A stretch of 58,625 bases of DNA, from contig NZ_SSOM01000066.1 of assembly GCF_029871235.1 (NCBI RefSeq), forward strand, positions 58,515-117,139, written 5' to 3'. The notes below the pieces were generated by a model. That model worked only from the letters and a program-made list of their open reading frames with translations, had not been told where the DNA came from and ran no database searches. This stretch comes from Pseudomonas sp. BN411. Its GTDB lineage: Bacteria; Pseudomonadota; Gammaproteobacteria; Pseudomonadales; Pseudomonadaceae. Positions within the stretch are counted from its first letter, which is position 1; each line of letters starts with the position of its first letter. This document shows positions 1 through 9,477 of the stretch, in pieces. A program made the position numbers and the translations under genes.

Positions 1-64
1 AGCCCCGACTTCAGCCTGCCACTCGGAGCATTTCGATCGTCACAGGCAGAGCCGATGACTCATG

Positions 65-98
65 ACCACGCCCTAAGGACGTGGTTTCCCAAGTTCAA
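65..98. mobile_element. Possible IS200/IS605-like right-end hairpin (fragment)
   Basis: A hairpin ACCACGCCC-TAA-GGACGTGGT (one wobble pair) lies at 65-85 and is followed after a short linker by TTCAA at 94-98. IS200/IS605 elements carry such a subterminal hairpin near the right end, and some, such as IS608, end at TCAA. The neighbouring REP palindrome is intact only from 98 onward, as expected if an element joined it there. No transposase is visible because the window starts too close. The hairpin could instead be a terminator for opmB, but it has no T tract. Confidence 0.35.
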
Positions 99-115
99 AT
101 GAATTCGCCCCCACA
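98..115 (-). repeat. Truncated REP of the GTGGGGGC family
   Basis: The sequence AATGAATTCGCCCCCACA matches the REP family that recurs near 39590, 39780, 57330, 57515 and 58420, but it lacks the first three bases (GCG) of the palindrome. The break coincides with the TCAA of the adjacent hairpin element. Confidence 0.6.
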
Positions 116-124
116 GAAAAGCGA

Positions 125-1624
125 TTACGGAGTCTCTTCTGAATCCGAATCCACCTGTTCCAGCTGCCCCTGCTCCCAGCCCCCGCCCAGCGCTGCAATG
201 AGCTGGACGCTGGTGGTCAGGCGAGTACCCATGAGGGTCAGGACGGTGCGTTCGTTGTTCAGCGCGGTGGCCTGGTTGGTGACCACGCTGTTGTAGTCCA
301 CCGTGCCGGCCTTGTACTGGTTGGTGATCAGGCGCAGGGCTTCGCGCGCCGCGTCCAGGGCTTCCTGCTGTACCCCACTCTCCTCCTCCAGCACGTCGAG
401 CTGGACCATGTAGTCCTCGGTTTCGCGGAAGCTGTCCAGCACGGTCTGGCGGTAGGCGGCGACGGTCTGGTCGTAGCTGGCTTCGGCCTGGGCTACCTGG
501 GAGCGGATCAGGCCACCGTCGAACAGGGTCATGGCGAATTCCGGCCCGATGGACCAGAAGCGGTTCGGCGTGGTGATCCAGTCGTGCAGGCTGCCGCTGC
601 GGTAGCCGCCGGCGGCACTGAGGCTGAGGCTGGGGAAGTAGGCCGACTTGGCGACGCCTATCTGGGCGTTGGCGGACATCATGTCGCGTTCGGCCGAGGC
701 CACATCCGGACGGCGTTCCAGCAGTTGCGACGGCAGCAGGGCCGGCACGCTCGGCAGTGCCGGGACGCTGTCCACCTCGGCCAGGCTGAACTCCGCCGGC
801 GGCACGCCGACCAGTACGGCGATGGCGTTCTCCAGTTGCGCGCGCTGGAACTTGAGGTCGATGGCCTGGGCCTCGGTGCTCTTGAGCTGGGTGGTGGCCT
901 GGGCCACGTCGGCGCGGGTGACGATCCCGGCCTTGTACTGGTTCTGGGTCAAGGTCAGGGCGCGCTGATAACCGGCGATGGTCGCTTCCAGCAGGCGCTT
1001 CTGGGCGTCCAGCACGCGCAGCTGCAGGTAGTTCTGCGCCAGCTCCGATTGCAGGCTGAGGCGCGCGGCAGCGAGGTCGGCGGCGCTGGCCTGCATGTTC
1101 GCAGTGTCGGACTCCAGTTGGCGGCGCAGCTTGCCCCACAGGTCGATTTCCCAGTTCACGCCAAGGCTGGCGTCATAGCTCTTGGACACGCCACCGCCGC
1201 CGGAGCTGGTGACCGTGGAGCCATCGGACAGGCGCACGGTGCTGTCGCCACCGCCCTGCCCCGAGCGGGTCTTGGCCACATTGCCGGTGACCGAGGGGAA
1301 GAACGAAGCGCGGGCGCCACGGGCCAATGCCTGGGCCTGGCGGTACTGGGCGACCGACTGGGCCAGGGTCTGGTTGGACTGTTCCAGGCGCAGTTGCAGG
1401 TCGTTGAGGGTGGCGTCGCCGTAAAGCTCCCACCAGCGGCCACGGTGCTCCAGGTCCGCCGGGGTGGCCAGGGTCCAGCCTTCGGCATGCTTGAACTGCG
1501 CGGGCACGCTCTGTTCCGGACGCTTGTAGTCCGGGCCGATGGCGCAGCCACCGAGCAACAGGCCGGCAAGCGCCAGGACCATCGCACGACGCAGGGGTTT
1601 CAGGGAATGAGCGGCGGTGTTCAT
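125..1624 (-). CDS. opmB: Outer-membrane factor lipoprotein of an RND efflux pump
   Basis: This is an OprM/NodT-family outer-membrane channel of 499 residues. It forms the trimeric exit duct of a tripartite drug efflux pump. A signal peptide ends in the lipobox LGGC with the acylated Cys at residue 27, followed by the AIGPDYKRP start typical of the family. Two outer-membrane efflux repeats fill roughly residues 60-250 and 290-480. The ATG overlaps the muxC stop by 4 bases (ATGA), so the genes are translationally coupled. Gene order adaptor, RND, RND, channel matches muxABC-opmB of P. aeruginosa, which is why the symbol is used. An unrelated NodT lipoprotein paralogue is the main alternative. 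Confidence 0.9.
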   Translation of the reverse strand: MNTAAHSLKPLRRAMVLALAGLLLGGCAIGPDYKRPEQSVPAQFKHAEGWTLATPADLEHRGRWWELYGDATLNDLQLRLEQSNQTLAQSVAQYRQAQALARGARASFFPSVTGNVAKTRSGQGGGDSTVRLSDGSTVTSSGGGGVSKSYDASLGVNWEIDLWGKLRRQLESDTANMQASAADLAAARLSLQSELAQNYLQLRVLDAQKRLLEATIAGYQRALTLTQNQYKAGIVTRADVAQATTQLKSTEAQAIDLKFQRAQLENAIAVLVGVPPAEFSLAEVDSVPALPSVPALLPSQLLERRPDVASAERDMMSANAQIGVAKSAYFPSLSLSAAGGYRSGSLHDWITTPNRFWSIGPEFAMTLFDGGLIRSQVAQAEASYDQTVAAYRQTVLDSFRETEDYMVQLDVLEEESGVQQEALDAAREALRLITNQYKAGTVDYNSVVTNQATALNNERTVLTLMGTRLTTSVQLIAALGGGWEQGQLEQVDSDSEETP

Positions 1625-4600
1625 AGCGGTGTTTCCAGAGCGGCGTCAGTGCGCACGCCACGCCAGCGATTGAAGCGATGGCGCAGACGGTCGAGGTAGA
1701 GGTAGACCACGGGGGTCGTGTAGAGGGTCAGCAACTGGCTCAGCACCAGGCCGCCAATGATGGCCACACCCAGCGGCTGGCGCATTTCCGCGCCTTCCGT
1801 GCCGCCGATCAGCAGCGGCACGGCGCCAAGGATGGCGGCGATGGTGGTCATCAGGATCGGCCGCAGGCGCAGCAGGCAGGCCTGGCGGATGGAATCCTCC
1901 GGACCCATGCCTTCCTGGCGTTCGAGTTGCAGGGCGAGGTCGATCATCATGATGGCGTTCTTCTTCACCACGCCGATCAGCAGGAACAGCCCCAACAGCG
2001 AGATCAGGCTGAACTCCCCGCCGGTGAGCAGGATCGCCAGCAGCGCGCCAACCCCCGCCGACGGCAACGTCGAGAGGATGGTCAGCGGATGGACATAGCT
2101 CTCGTAGAGGATGCCGAGCACCAGGTACACCAGCACCAGGGCGGCGAGGATCATCCACGGCTGGTTCTGCTGGGTGCTCTGGAAGGCGTCGGCACTGCCG
2201 CCCATGCGGGCGATCACCGAGCTGGGCAGGCCGATGGCGGCCACTGCCTTCTCGATGGCCACGGTGGCCTTGTCCAGGCTGACGCCGGGCGCCAGGTCGA
2301 AGGCGATGCTCTCCGAGGCGAACTGGCCTTCGTGGTTGACCCGGTCTTCCTCCAGACTGCGCTCGTAGCGGGCGAAGCTGGACAGCGGCACGCGCTGACC
2401 GTCGGCGGTGACCAGTTGGACCTGCTTGAGGGTTTCCGGGTCCTGGGCGTACTTCGGGTTGACCTCCATCACCACCTGGTACTGGTTCAGGGTGTCGTAG
2501 ATGGTGGAGATCTGCCGCTGGCTGTAGGCGTTGTTCAGGGCGGTGGTGACCATGGACATGTCGATGCCCAGACGCTTGGCGGTGTCGCGGTCCACTTGCA
2601 GGGTGACCTGCTGGGCACCCTCGCCTTCGTTGGCATCGATGGCCGTGAGTTCCGGCAATGCCTTGAGCGCGGCGGTGACCTTCGGCCCCCAGGTGCGAAG
2701 GTCGGATAGCTCGCCGCTCTGCAGCACGTACTCGTACTGCGAGCTGCGCTGCTCGCGCCCGCCACCGAACTGCAGGTCCTGGTCGGCCATCAGCATCAAT
2801 CGGCCGCCGGGCACCTTGGGCAGGTCGGCGCGCAGGCGTTCGATCACTTTCTGCGCCGATGCCTTGCGCTCGGCAATGGGCTTCAGGCGCACGATCATGA
2901 ACGCGTTGTTGATGCCGCCGCTGCCACCGATGAAGCCGGCGACGCTTTCCACCGCCGGGTCCTTGAGGACGGCGCGGCGGAAGATTTCCATCTTCGGCTG
3001 CATCACGGTGAAGGACAGGCCGTCGTCGCCACGGATGAAGCCGATCAACTGGCCGGTGTCCTGCTGCGGCAGGAAGGTCTTGGGCACCAGCACGTAGAGG
3101 GCGATGTTGCAGCCGATGGTGAGCAACAGGCTGGCCAGGGTCAGGCGCGGATGGCGCAGGGCCACGCCCAAGGTCCGGTCGTAGACGCCGACCATGCGCG
3201 TATGCAAGGCCTCGCTCCAGCGTTGCAGGCGGCTGTCCTTGTCGGGCACGTGGGGTTTCAGCCAGCGCGCGCAGAGCATCGGCGTCAGGGTCAGGGACAC
3301 CAGCAGCGAAACGAGGATGGCCACCGCCAGGGTCAACGAGAACTCGCGGAACAGCCGGTCGATGATGCCGCCCATGAACAGGATGGAGACGAACACCGCC
3401 ACCAGCGAGAGGTTCATCGACAACAGGGTGAAACCGACTTCGCGGGTACCCTGCAGCGCCGCCTTGAACGGCGCCATGCCCTCGTTGATGTGCCGTGAGA
3501 TGTTTTCCAGCACCACGATGGCGTCGTCCACCACCAGGCCGGCGGCAAGGATCAGCGCCATCAGCGACAGCACATTGAGCGAGAAGCCCATCAGGTACAT
3601 CACGGCGAAGGTGCCCACCAGGGACACCGGCACCGCCAGCGCCGGGATCAGCGAGGCACGCAGGTTGCCCAGGAACAGGTAGACCACCAGTATCACCAGG
3701 CCGACGGCGATCAGCAGGGTGCGTTCGGCTTCGTGCAGGGTGGCGCGGATCACCGGCGAGCGGTCCATGGCCAGGTCCAGCTTGACGCTGGCCGGCAGCA
3801 CCGCCTGCAGCGCGGGGAGCTGCTGCTTGATGCTTTCGATGGTCTCGATGATGTTGGCGCCGGCCTGGCGGTTGATCACCAGCAGCACCGCCGAGTCGTC
3901 GTTGAAGAAGCCACTGTTGTAGCGGTCTTCCACCGCGTCCCGGACCTTGGCCACGTCGCCCAGTCGCAGGGCGGCGCCGTCCTGGTAGCGGATGATCAGC
4001 GGCGCGTAGTCGGCGGCCTTCTCCAGTTGGTCGTTTGCGCCCACCTGCCAGTGGCGCTCGGCGTCTTCCACCGCGCCCTTGGGCCGGCGCTGGTTGGCAG
4101 CGGCAATGGTGCTGCGCACGTCGTCCAGGGCGATGCCGTACTGAGTCAGCAGTTGCGGTTCCAGCTCCACCCGCACGGCCGGCAGGGAGCTGCCGCCGAT
4201 CTGTACCTCGCCCACGCCCTTAACCTGGGACAGGCTCTGGGCAAGGATGGTGGACGCCAGGTCGTAGAGCTCGCCTTTCTCCTTCACGTCGGAGGTCAGC
4301 GACAGGACCATGATCGGCGCCTGGGACGGGTTGACCTTCTTGTAGGTGGGCATGCTGCGCATACCGCTGGGCAGCAGGTTGCGCGAGGCGTTGATGGCCG
4401 CCTGCACGTCGCGGGCGGCGCCATTGATGTCCCGGTCCAGGTCGAACTGCACGATGATCCGCGTCGAGCCCTGGCTGGTGCGGCTGGTCATCTGGTTGAT
4501 GCCGGCAATGGTGCCCAGCGAGCGTTCCAGCGGCGTGGTGACGCTGGACGCCATGATCTCCGGGCTGGCACCGGGCAGGCTGGCCTGCACGGTGATCACC

Positions 4601-4728
4601 GGGAAGTCCATCTGCGGCAGCGGCGATACTGGCAGCAGGCCGAAGCTGACGCTACCCAGCAGCAGGATCGCCAGGCTCAGCAGCATGGTGGCGACCGGGC
4701 GATGGATGAAGGGGGCGGAGAGGTTCAT
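1621..4728 (-). CDS. muxC: RND efflux permease, second inner-membrane subunit
   Basis: This 1035-residue HAE1-type RND transporter belongs to the MdtC/MuxC group. In MdtABC-type pumps two different RND subunits assemble together and use the proton gradient to expel drugs from the periplasm. The N-terminus MNLSAPFIHRPVATMLL is the usual first membrane helix. The transmembrane-4 motif GLVVDDAIV, with its paired Asp residues for proton relay, is present, as is the second-half [12 protein letters not shown] motif. The muxB stop lies 223 bases upstream instead of the tight coupling seen elsewhere in this operon, and the gap is filled by a repeat element. The start is supported by homology at the first residues, though the repeat replaces the native upstream region. 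Confidence 0.92.
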   Translation of the reverse strand: MNLSAPFIHRPVATMLLSLAILLLGSVSFGLLPVSPLPQMDFPVITVQASLPGASPEIMASSVTTPLERSLGTIAGINQMTSRTSQGSTRIIVQFDLDRDINGAARDVQAAINASRNLLPSGMRSMPTYKKVNPSQAPIMVLSLTSDVKEKGELYDLASTILAQSLSQVKGVGEVQIGGSSLPAVRVELEPQLLTQYGIALDDVRSTIAAANQRRPKGAVEDAERHWQVGANDQLEKAADYAPLIIRYQDGAALRLGDVAKVRDAVEDRYNSGFFNDDSAVLLVINRQAGANIIETIESIKQQLPALQAVLPASVKLDLAMDRSPVIRATLHEAERTLLIAVGLVILVVYLFLGNLRASLIPALAVPVSLVGTFAVMYLMGFSLNVLSLMALILAAGLVVDDAIVVLENISRHINEGMAPFKAALQGTREVGFTLLSMNLSLVAVFVSILFMGGIIDRLFREFSLTLAVAILVSLLVSLTLTPMLCARWLKPHVPDKDSRLQRWSEALHTRMVGVYDRTLGVALRHPRLTLASLLLTIGCNIALYVLVPKTFLPQQDTGQLIGFIRGDDGLSFTVMQPKMEIFRRAVLKDPAVESVAGFIGGSGGINNAFMIVRLKPIAERKASAQKVIERLRADLPKVPGGRLMLMADQDLQFGGGREQRSSQYEYVLQSGELSDLRTWGPKVTAALKALPELTAIDANEGEGAQQVTLQVDRDTAKRLGIDMSMVTTALNNAYSQRQISTIYDTLNQYQVVMEVNPKYAQDPETLKQVQLVTADGQRVPLSSFARYERSLEEDRVNHEGQFASESIAFDLAPGVSLDKATVAIEKAVAAIGLPSSVIARMGGSADAFQSTQQNQPWMILAALVLVYLVLGILYESYVHPLTILSTLPSAGVGALLAILLTGGEFSLISLLGLFLLIGVVKKNAIMMIDLALQLERQEGMGPEDSIRQACLLRLRPILMTTIAAILGAVPLLIGGTEGAEMRQPLGVAIIGGLVLSQLLTLYTTPVVYLYLDRLRHRFNRWRGVRTDAALETPL

Positions 4729-4951
4729 TTCCCTTCTCCCTCTGGGAGAAGGTGGCCCGAAGGGTCGGATGAGGGATGGCGGTCGTTGCTGGAGGCCGAG
4801 CGGGGCTTGGCTACCCTCACCCCAACCCCGCCCTGCGCCCCGGCCAGAACGCTGCGCGTACTGGCGCTCACAGGCACAGGAAGCAGTGCTTCCAAAAGCG
4901 TGCCTGATTCGCCCCAGAGGGAGAGGGGGCAGTTCGTGCCATGACCATTAC
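4729..4951. repeat. Extragenic repeat element inserted between muxB and muxC
   Basis: This 223-base spacer starts with the hairpin CCTTCTCC-CTCTGG-GAGAAGG and ends near 4911-4937 with CCCCAGAGGGAGAGGGGG, an inverted relative of its start. Internal CCCTCACCCCAACCC is the complement of the GGTTGGGGTGAGGG arm of a related short element at 39425-39458. It carries no credible gene. It separates two cistrons that would otherwise be contiguous. Confidence 0.75.
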
Positions 4952-7900
4952 TCATACCGCCACCCCCGCCGCGCTGCGGCCGGTGAAGCGGCGGGCCAGG
5001 CGGTCGAAGGCCAGGTAGATCACCGGGGTGGTGAACAGGGTCAGTACCTGGGAAAGCAGCAGGCCGCCGACCATCACCAGGCCCAGCGGCTGGCGCAGCT
5101 CGGCCCCGGAGCCGGTGGCGAGCATCAGCGGCACGGCGCCGAACAGGGCCGCCAGGGTGGTCATCAGGATCGGCCGGAAGCGCAGCAGCGCAGCCTGGTA
5201 GATGGCCGCCTCGGGTGACATGCCCTGGTGCCGCTCCGCCTCCAGGGCGAAGTCGATCATCATGATGGCGTTCTTCTTCACGATGCCGATCAACAGGATG
5301 ATGCCGATGATGGCGATCAGGCCCAGGTCGTTGCCGGTCAGCAGCAACGCCAGCAAGGCACCGACGCCCGCCGAGGGCAGCGTGGAGAGGATGGTCACTG
5401 GATGGATGTAGCTCTCGTAGAGCACACCCAGCACGATGTACATGGTCACCACCGCCGCCAGGATCAGCAGCAGGGTGCTGGACAGGGATGCCTGGAAGGC
5501 CGCCGCCGCACCCTGGAAGCGGGTCTGGATGCCTTCGGGCATGCCGATGTCCTGCTGCACCCGCTCGATCACCGCCACCGCCTCGCCCAAGGCAACGCCC
5601 GGAGCCAGGTTGAAGGACAGGGTCACCGCCGGGAACTGGCCGATGTGGTTGATGGCCAGTTGGGTCTGGCGCTCCTCGACGTGCGCCAGGGCCGACAGCG
5701 GCACCTGCCCGCCGTCACGGTTGGCGACGTGGATCTGCTGCAGCGCCTGCGGGCCGATCGCCTGGCCGGCGGAGGACTCCAGCACCACGCGGTACTGGCT
5801 GGCCTGGGTGAAGATGGTGGAGATCTGCCGCTGGCCGAAGGCGTCGTAGAGCGCATCGGTGATGGCGGAGATTTCCACGCCCAGGCGCCCGGCCATGTCG
5901 CGGTCGATGTTCAGGTACACCTGCAGGCCCTTGTCCTGAAGGTCGCTGGCCACGTCCGAGAGTTCCGGCTGCTGGCGCAGGGCGTCCACCAGCTTGACCG
6001 TCCACTCGTTGAGCAGATCGGCGTCCGGGGACTCCAGGCTGAACTGGAACTGGGTGCGGCTGACCCGGTCCTCGATGGTCAGGTCCTGCACCGGCTGCAG
6101 GTAAAGGCGGATGTCGCTCTGTTTGTCCAGCTCGGGCTGCAGGCGCGCAATCACCTCACTGGCGGTTACCTCGCGCTCGCCGTGGGGCTTGAGGTTGATC
6201 AGCATGCGGCCGCTGTTGAGGGTGACGTTGTCGCCGTCCACACCGATGTAGGAGGTCAGGCTGGCCACGGCCGGGTCCTTGAGGATCAGCGCAGCAATCT
6301 TTTGCTGGCGTTCGCTCATCGAGCGGAAGGACACCGACTGCGGCGCTTCGGTAATACCCTGGATGACGCCGGTGTCCTGCACCGGGAAGAAGCCCTTGGG
6401 CACGGCCAGGTAGAGCACCACGGTGAGCACCAGGGTGCCGACAGCCACCAGCAGGGTCAGCCCCTGGTGCCGCAGGACCCACTGCAGACCGCGGCCGTAG
6501 CGCTCGATCATGCCGTCGATGAAATCGCCGCTGGCCTTGTAGAAGCCGCCCTCCTCCTCTTTCTTCTCCCGCTTGAGCAGGCGCGCGCACATCATCGGCG
6601 TCAGGGTCAGGGACACCACCAGCGAGATCAGGATGGCCACCGCGAGAGTGATGGCGAACTCGCGGAACAGCCGGCCCACCACGTCTGCCATGAAGAGCAG
6701 CGGGATCAGTACCGCGATCAGCGAGAAGGTCAGGGAAATCAGGGTGAAGCCGATCTGCTTCGCGCCCTTGAGCGCGGCGTTGAGCGGCGTTTCGCCCTCC
6801 TCCAGGTGGCGGGCGATGTTCTCCAGCATGACGATGGCGTCATCCACCACGAAGCCGGTGGCGATGGTCAGGGCCATCAGCGTCAGGTTGTTGATGGAGA
6901 AGCCGGCCAGGTACATCACCGCGAAGGTGCCCACCAGGGACAGCGGTACGGCGATGGAGGGGATGATGGTGGCGCTCATCCGGCGCAGGAACAGGAAGGT
7001 CACCATCACCACCAGGGCGATGGCGAGGAACAGTTCGTGCCGCACGTCGGTGATGGCGGCGCGGATAGTCTGGGTGCGGTCGGTGAGCACGACGACATCG
7101 ATACCCGCCGGCAGGTTGGCGGTGATCGACGGCAGCAGCGCCTGGATGCGATCCACCACTTCGATCACGTTGGCGCCCGGCTGGCGCTGAATGTTCAGCA
7201 GCACCGCCTCGTTCTGGTTGGCCCAGGCAGCGAGGCGTTCGTTCTCGGCGCCGTCGACGATCTCCGCCACGTCCTTCAGTCGCAGAGCGGCGCCATTGTT
7301 GTAGGCGACGATGAGGTTGGCGTATTCCTCGGCGGACTTGAGCTGGTCGTTGGCGTCCAGCATGGACACGCGGGTGGGGCCGTCGAAGTTGCCCTTGGGC
7401 TGGTTGACGTTGGAGGCGCTGACCAGGCTGCGCACGTCCGACAGGTTCAGGCCATTGGCCGCCAGGGCTTCGGGATTGACGCGAATGCGCACCGCCTGGC
7501 GCTGGCCGCCGGCGATGCTGACCATGCCCACGCCGCTGATCTGCGCCAGTTTCTGCGCCATGCGGGTGTCCACCAGGCTATGCAACTTGGGCAGCGGCAT
7601 GGTCTTCGAGCTGATGGCGAGGGTCAGTACCGGGGTATCGGCCGGGTTGACCTTGTTGTAGACCGGCGGCGCCGGCAGGTCGTTGGGCAACAGGTTGGTG
7701 GCCGCGTTGATGGCCGCCTGCACCTCCTGCTCGGCCACGTCCAGCTCCACTTCCAGGCTGAAGCGCAGGGTGATGACCGAAGCCCCGCCGGAGCTGGTGG
7801 AGGACATCTGGGTCAGCCCCGGCATCTGCCCGAACTGGCGCTCCAGCGGCGCGGTGACGGCGCTGGTCATCACGTCCGGGCTAGCGCCCGGATAAAGGGT

Positions 7901-8044
7901 GAGGACGCGGATGGTCGGGTAATCCACCTCCGGCAGCGCGGAAACCGGCAGCAGGCGGTAGGCGATCAGGCCGGCGAGGAGGATCGCCAGCATGCTCAGG
8001 GTGGTGGCGACCGGTCGCAGAATGAACAGGCGAGAGAGGTTCAT
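4952..8044 (-). CDS. muxB: RND efflux permease, first inner-membrane subunit
   Basis: This HAE1-family RND transporter of 1030 residues is of the MdtB/MuxB type. It would pair with MuxC as a heteromeric inner-membrane pump. The start [16 protein letters not shown] leads into membrane helix 1. The motif [18 protein letters not shown] in helix 4 holds the proton-relay Asp pair, and [12 protein letters not shown] appears in the second half. The ATG overlaps the muxA stop by 4 bases, indicating coupled translation. About 1030 residues is the family's normal length, and there is no sign of frameshift or decay. Confidence 0.92.
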   Translation of the reverse strand: MNLSRLFILRPVATTLSMLAILLAGLIAYRLLPVSALPEVDYPTIRVLTLYPGASPDVMTSAVTAPLERQFGQMPGLTQMSSTSSGGASVITLRFSLEVELDVAEQEVQAAINAATNLLPNDLPAPPVYNKVNPADTPVLTLAISSKTMPLPKLHSLVDTRMAQKLAQISGVGMVSIAGGQRQAVRIRVNPEALAANGLNLSDVRSLVSASNVNQPKGNFDGPTRVSMLDANDQLKSAEEYANLIVAYNNGAALRLKDVAEIVDGAENERLAAWANQNEAVLLNIQRQPGANVIEVVDRIQALLPSITANLPAGIDVVVLTDRTQTIRAAITDVRHELFLAIALVVMVTFLFLRRMSATIIPSIAVPLSLVGTFAVMYLAGFSINNLTLMALTIATGFVVDDAIVMLENIARHLEEGETPLNAALKGAKQIGFTLISLTFSLIAVLIPLLFMADVVGRLFREFAITLAVAILISLVVSLTLTPMMCARLLKREKKEEEGGFYKASGDFIDGMIERYGRGLQWVLRHQGLTLLVAVGTLVLTVVLYLAVPKGFFPVQDTGVIQGITEAPQSVSFRSMSERQQKIAALILKDPAVASLTSYIGVDGDNVTLNSGRMLINLKPHGEREVTASEVIARLQPELDKQSDIRLYLQPVQDLTIEDRVSRTQFQFSLESPDADLLNEWTVKLVDALRQQPELSDVASDLQDKGLQVYLNIDRDMAGRLGVEISAITDALYDAFGQRQISTIFTQASQYRVVLESSAGQAIGPQALQQIHVANRDGGQVPLSALAHVEERQTQLAINHIGQFPAVTLSFNLAPGVALGEAVAVIERVQQDIGMPEGIQTRFQGAAAAFQASLSSTLLLILAAVVTMYIVLGVLYESYIHPVTILSTLPSAGVGALLALLLTGNDLGLIAIIGIILLIGIVKKNAIMMIDFALEAERHQGMSPEAAIYQAALLRFRPILMTTLAALFGAVPLMLATGSGAELRQPLGLVMVGGLLLSQVLTLFTTPVIYLAFDRLARRFTGRSAAGVAV

Positions 8045-9309
8045 ACGCCGCCTTTCGCGTCCTGGCCTTCAGGCTTGGCGCCCTGCAGCTGTTCAGTGGG
8101 CTGGCTGGGGATTTCGTCGGCGTCGTGCACCACTTCCACGTCGCTGCCGTCGCGCAGGCGGTCGGTACCTTCCAGTACCACGCGCTCACCCGGTTGCAGG
8201 CCGCTCTTGACCACGGTGCGCTCGCCGTCGTCCGGGCCGGTTTCCAGCTTGCGAACCTTCACCTTCTTCTCGCCGTCCATCACGTAGGCGAAGGTGCCCT
8301 GGCTGCCGAACTGCACGGCGGCGGACGGAATCAACACGGCTTGCGGCAGCATCTCGGCACGCAGGCGGATGTTCACGAACTGGTTGGGGAAGAGCATCTC
8401 GTCATCGTTGGCGAAACGCGCCTTGAGCTTCAGGGTGCCGGTGGTGGTGTCGATCTGGTTGTCCAGGCTTTGCAGCACCCCTTCGGCTTGCAGGCGTTTG
8501 TCGTTGCGGTCCCAGGCCTCGACCGCCAGGGGCTGGCCGGCGCGGAAGCGGCTGACCACTTCAGGCAGCTGGCCTTCGGGCAGGGTGAAGGCAACGCTGA
8601 TGGGCCGGGTCTGGGTGATCACCACCAGCGGCGTGGTGTCGCCGCTGCTCACCAGGTTGCCCAGGTCCACCTGGCGCAGGCCCAGGCGGCCGGCGATAGG
8701 TGCACGCACCTGCGTGAAGTCGAGGTTCAGCTTGGCTTCGGCCACCGCTGCCTCGTTGGTCTTGATGGTGCCGCGATACTGCGCCACCAGCGCTTCCTGG
8801 GTGTCCAGGGTCTGCTTGGCAATGCTGTCTTCGGCGTACAGGCCCTTGTAGCGGGCCAGGTCGATTTCGGCGTTCTTCAGCTGCGCGCGGTTCTGCGCCA
8901 GGGTCCCTTCGGCTTGTTGCAGGGCAACCTGATAAGGACGCGGATCGATCACCGCCAGCAAATCACCGGCCTTGACCTGTTGGCCCTCCTCGAACTGCAG
9001 CTTGACCAGCTCACCGTCGACGCGGCCGCGCACATTCACCGTGTTCAGCGCGGTAACGGTGCCCAGGGCCTTGAGATAGACCGGGAAATCGCCCTGAGTG
9101 ATGGTGGCGACGCGCACCGGCACCGGTCCCGAGAAGGCGCCGAAGCCGGGACGCCCCGGCCCTCCCCGGCCTCCCTGATGATTGGACTTGGCGGCGGTTT
9201 CCGGCCAGAGCCACCAGATCAGGAGCACGAGCGCCAGCAAGGCGACGGCGATGACCAGCCAGTTACGGAAGGAACGGGAGTTCGGGGATTTCTCAGTGAT
9301 CGGGGACAT
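8041..9309 (-). CDS. muxA: Periplasmic adaptor (membrane fusion) protein of RND pump
   Basis: This 422-residue RND adaptor (HlyD/MdtA family) bridges the inner-membrane pump and the outer-membrane channel. One hydrophobic anchor at about residues 17-35 ([17 protein letters not shown]) fixes it to the inner membrane, and there is no lipobox. A Gly/Arg/Pro-rich linker precedes the barrel-sandwich (lipoyl) segment with the [19 protein letters not shown] motif. A coiled-coil hairpin and beta-barrel domains follow. It is the first gene of the operon. The ATG at 9309 lacks a strong Shine-Dalgarno sequence, but no better start was seen. Confidence 0.9.
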   Translation of the reverse strand: MSPITEKSPNSRSFRNWLVIAVALLALVLLIWWLWPETAAKSNHQGGRGGPGRPGFGAFSGPVPVRVATITQGDFPVYLKALGTVTALNTVNVRGRVDGELVKLQFEEGQQVKAGDLLAVIDPRPYQVALQQAEGTLAQNRAQLKNAEIDLARYKGLYAEDSIAKQTLDTQEALVAQYRGTIKTNEAAVAEAKLNLDFTQVRAPIAGRLGLRQVDLGNLVSSGDTTPLVVITQTRPISVAFTLPEGQLPEVVSRFRAGQPLAVEAWDRNDKRLQAEGVLQSLDNQIDTTTGTLKLKARFANDDEMLFPNQFVNIRLRAEMLPQAVLIPSAAVQFGSQGTFAYVMDGEKKVKVRKLETGPDDGERTVVKSGLQPGERVVLEGTDRLRDGSDVEVVHDADEIPSQPTEQLQGAKPEGQDAKGGV

Positions 9310-9477
9310 GATTCAGGTCGAGATAGGCGAGAGCGTGAACGATAAGCAGTTGAAAGCAGAAGGCAAAGTCAATTTACCGGCTATTTACCTAGGCCTGACG
9401 CAGCGAACTATCCTTAATGACCTGCAATCGCCCTGCTTTGTGGGCACAACTGATTTCACCGGACCAGGGAGAGCTCC
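9310..9477. promoter_or_regulatory. Divergent intergenic region of muxA and the TldD-like gene
   Basis: This 168-base gap must hold the promoters for both divergent units. It is richer in A and T than its surroundings around 9340-9420. I see no convincing operator dyad and do not assign boxes. AGGGAGAG at 9466-9473 is a good ribosome-binding site for the GTG start at 9478. Confidence 0.4.

Noticed and set aside
5228-8287. Very long open frame on the plus strand opposite muxB and muxA
   Set aside because: It is a GC-rich antisense shadow full of Gln, His, Asp and Gly runs. The minus strand encodes clear RND and adaptor proteins.
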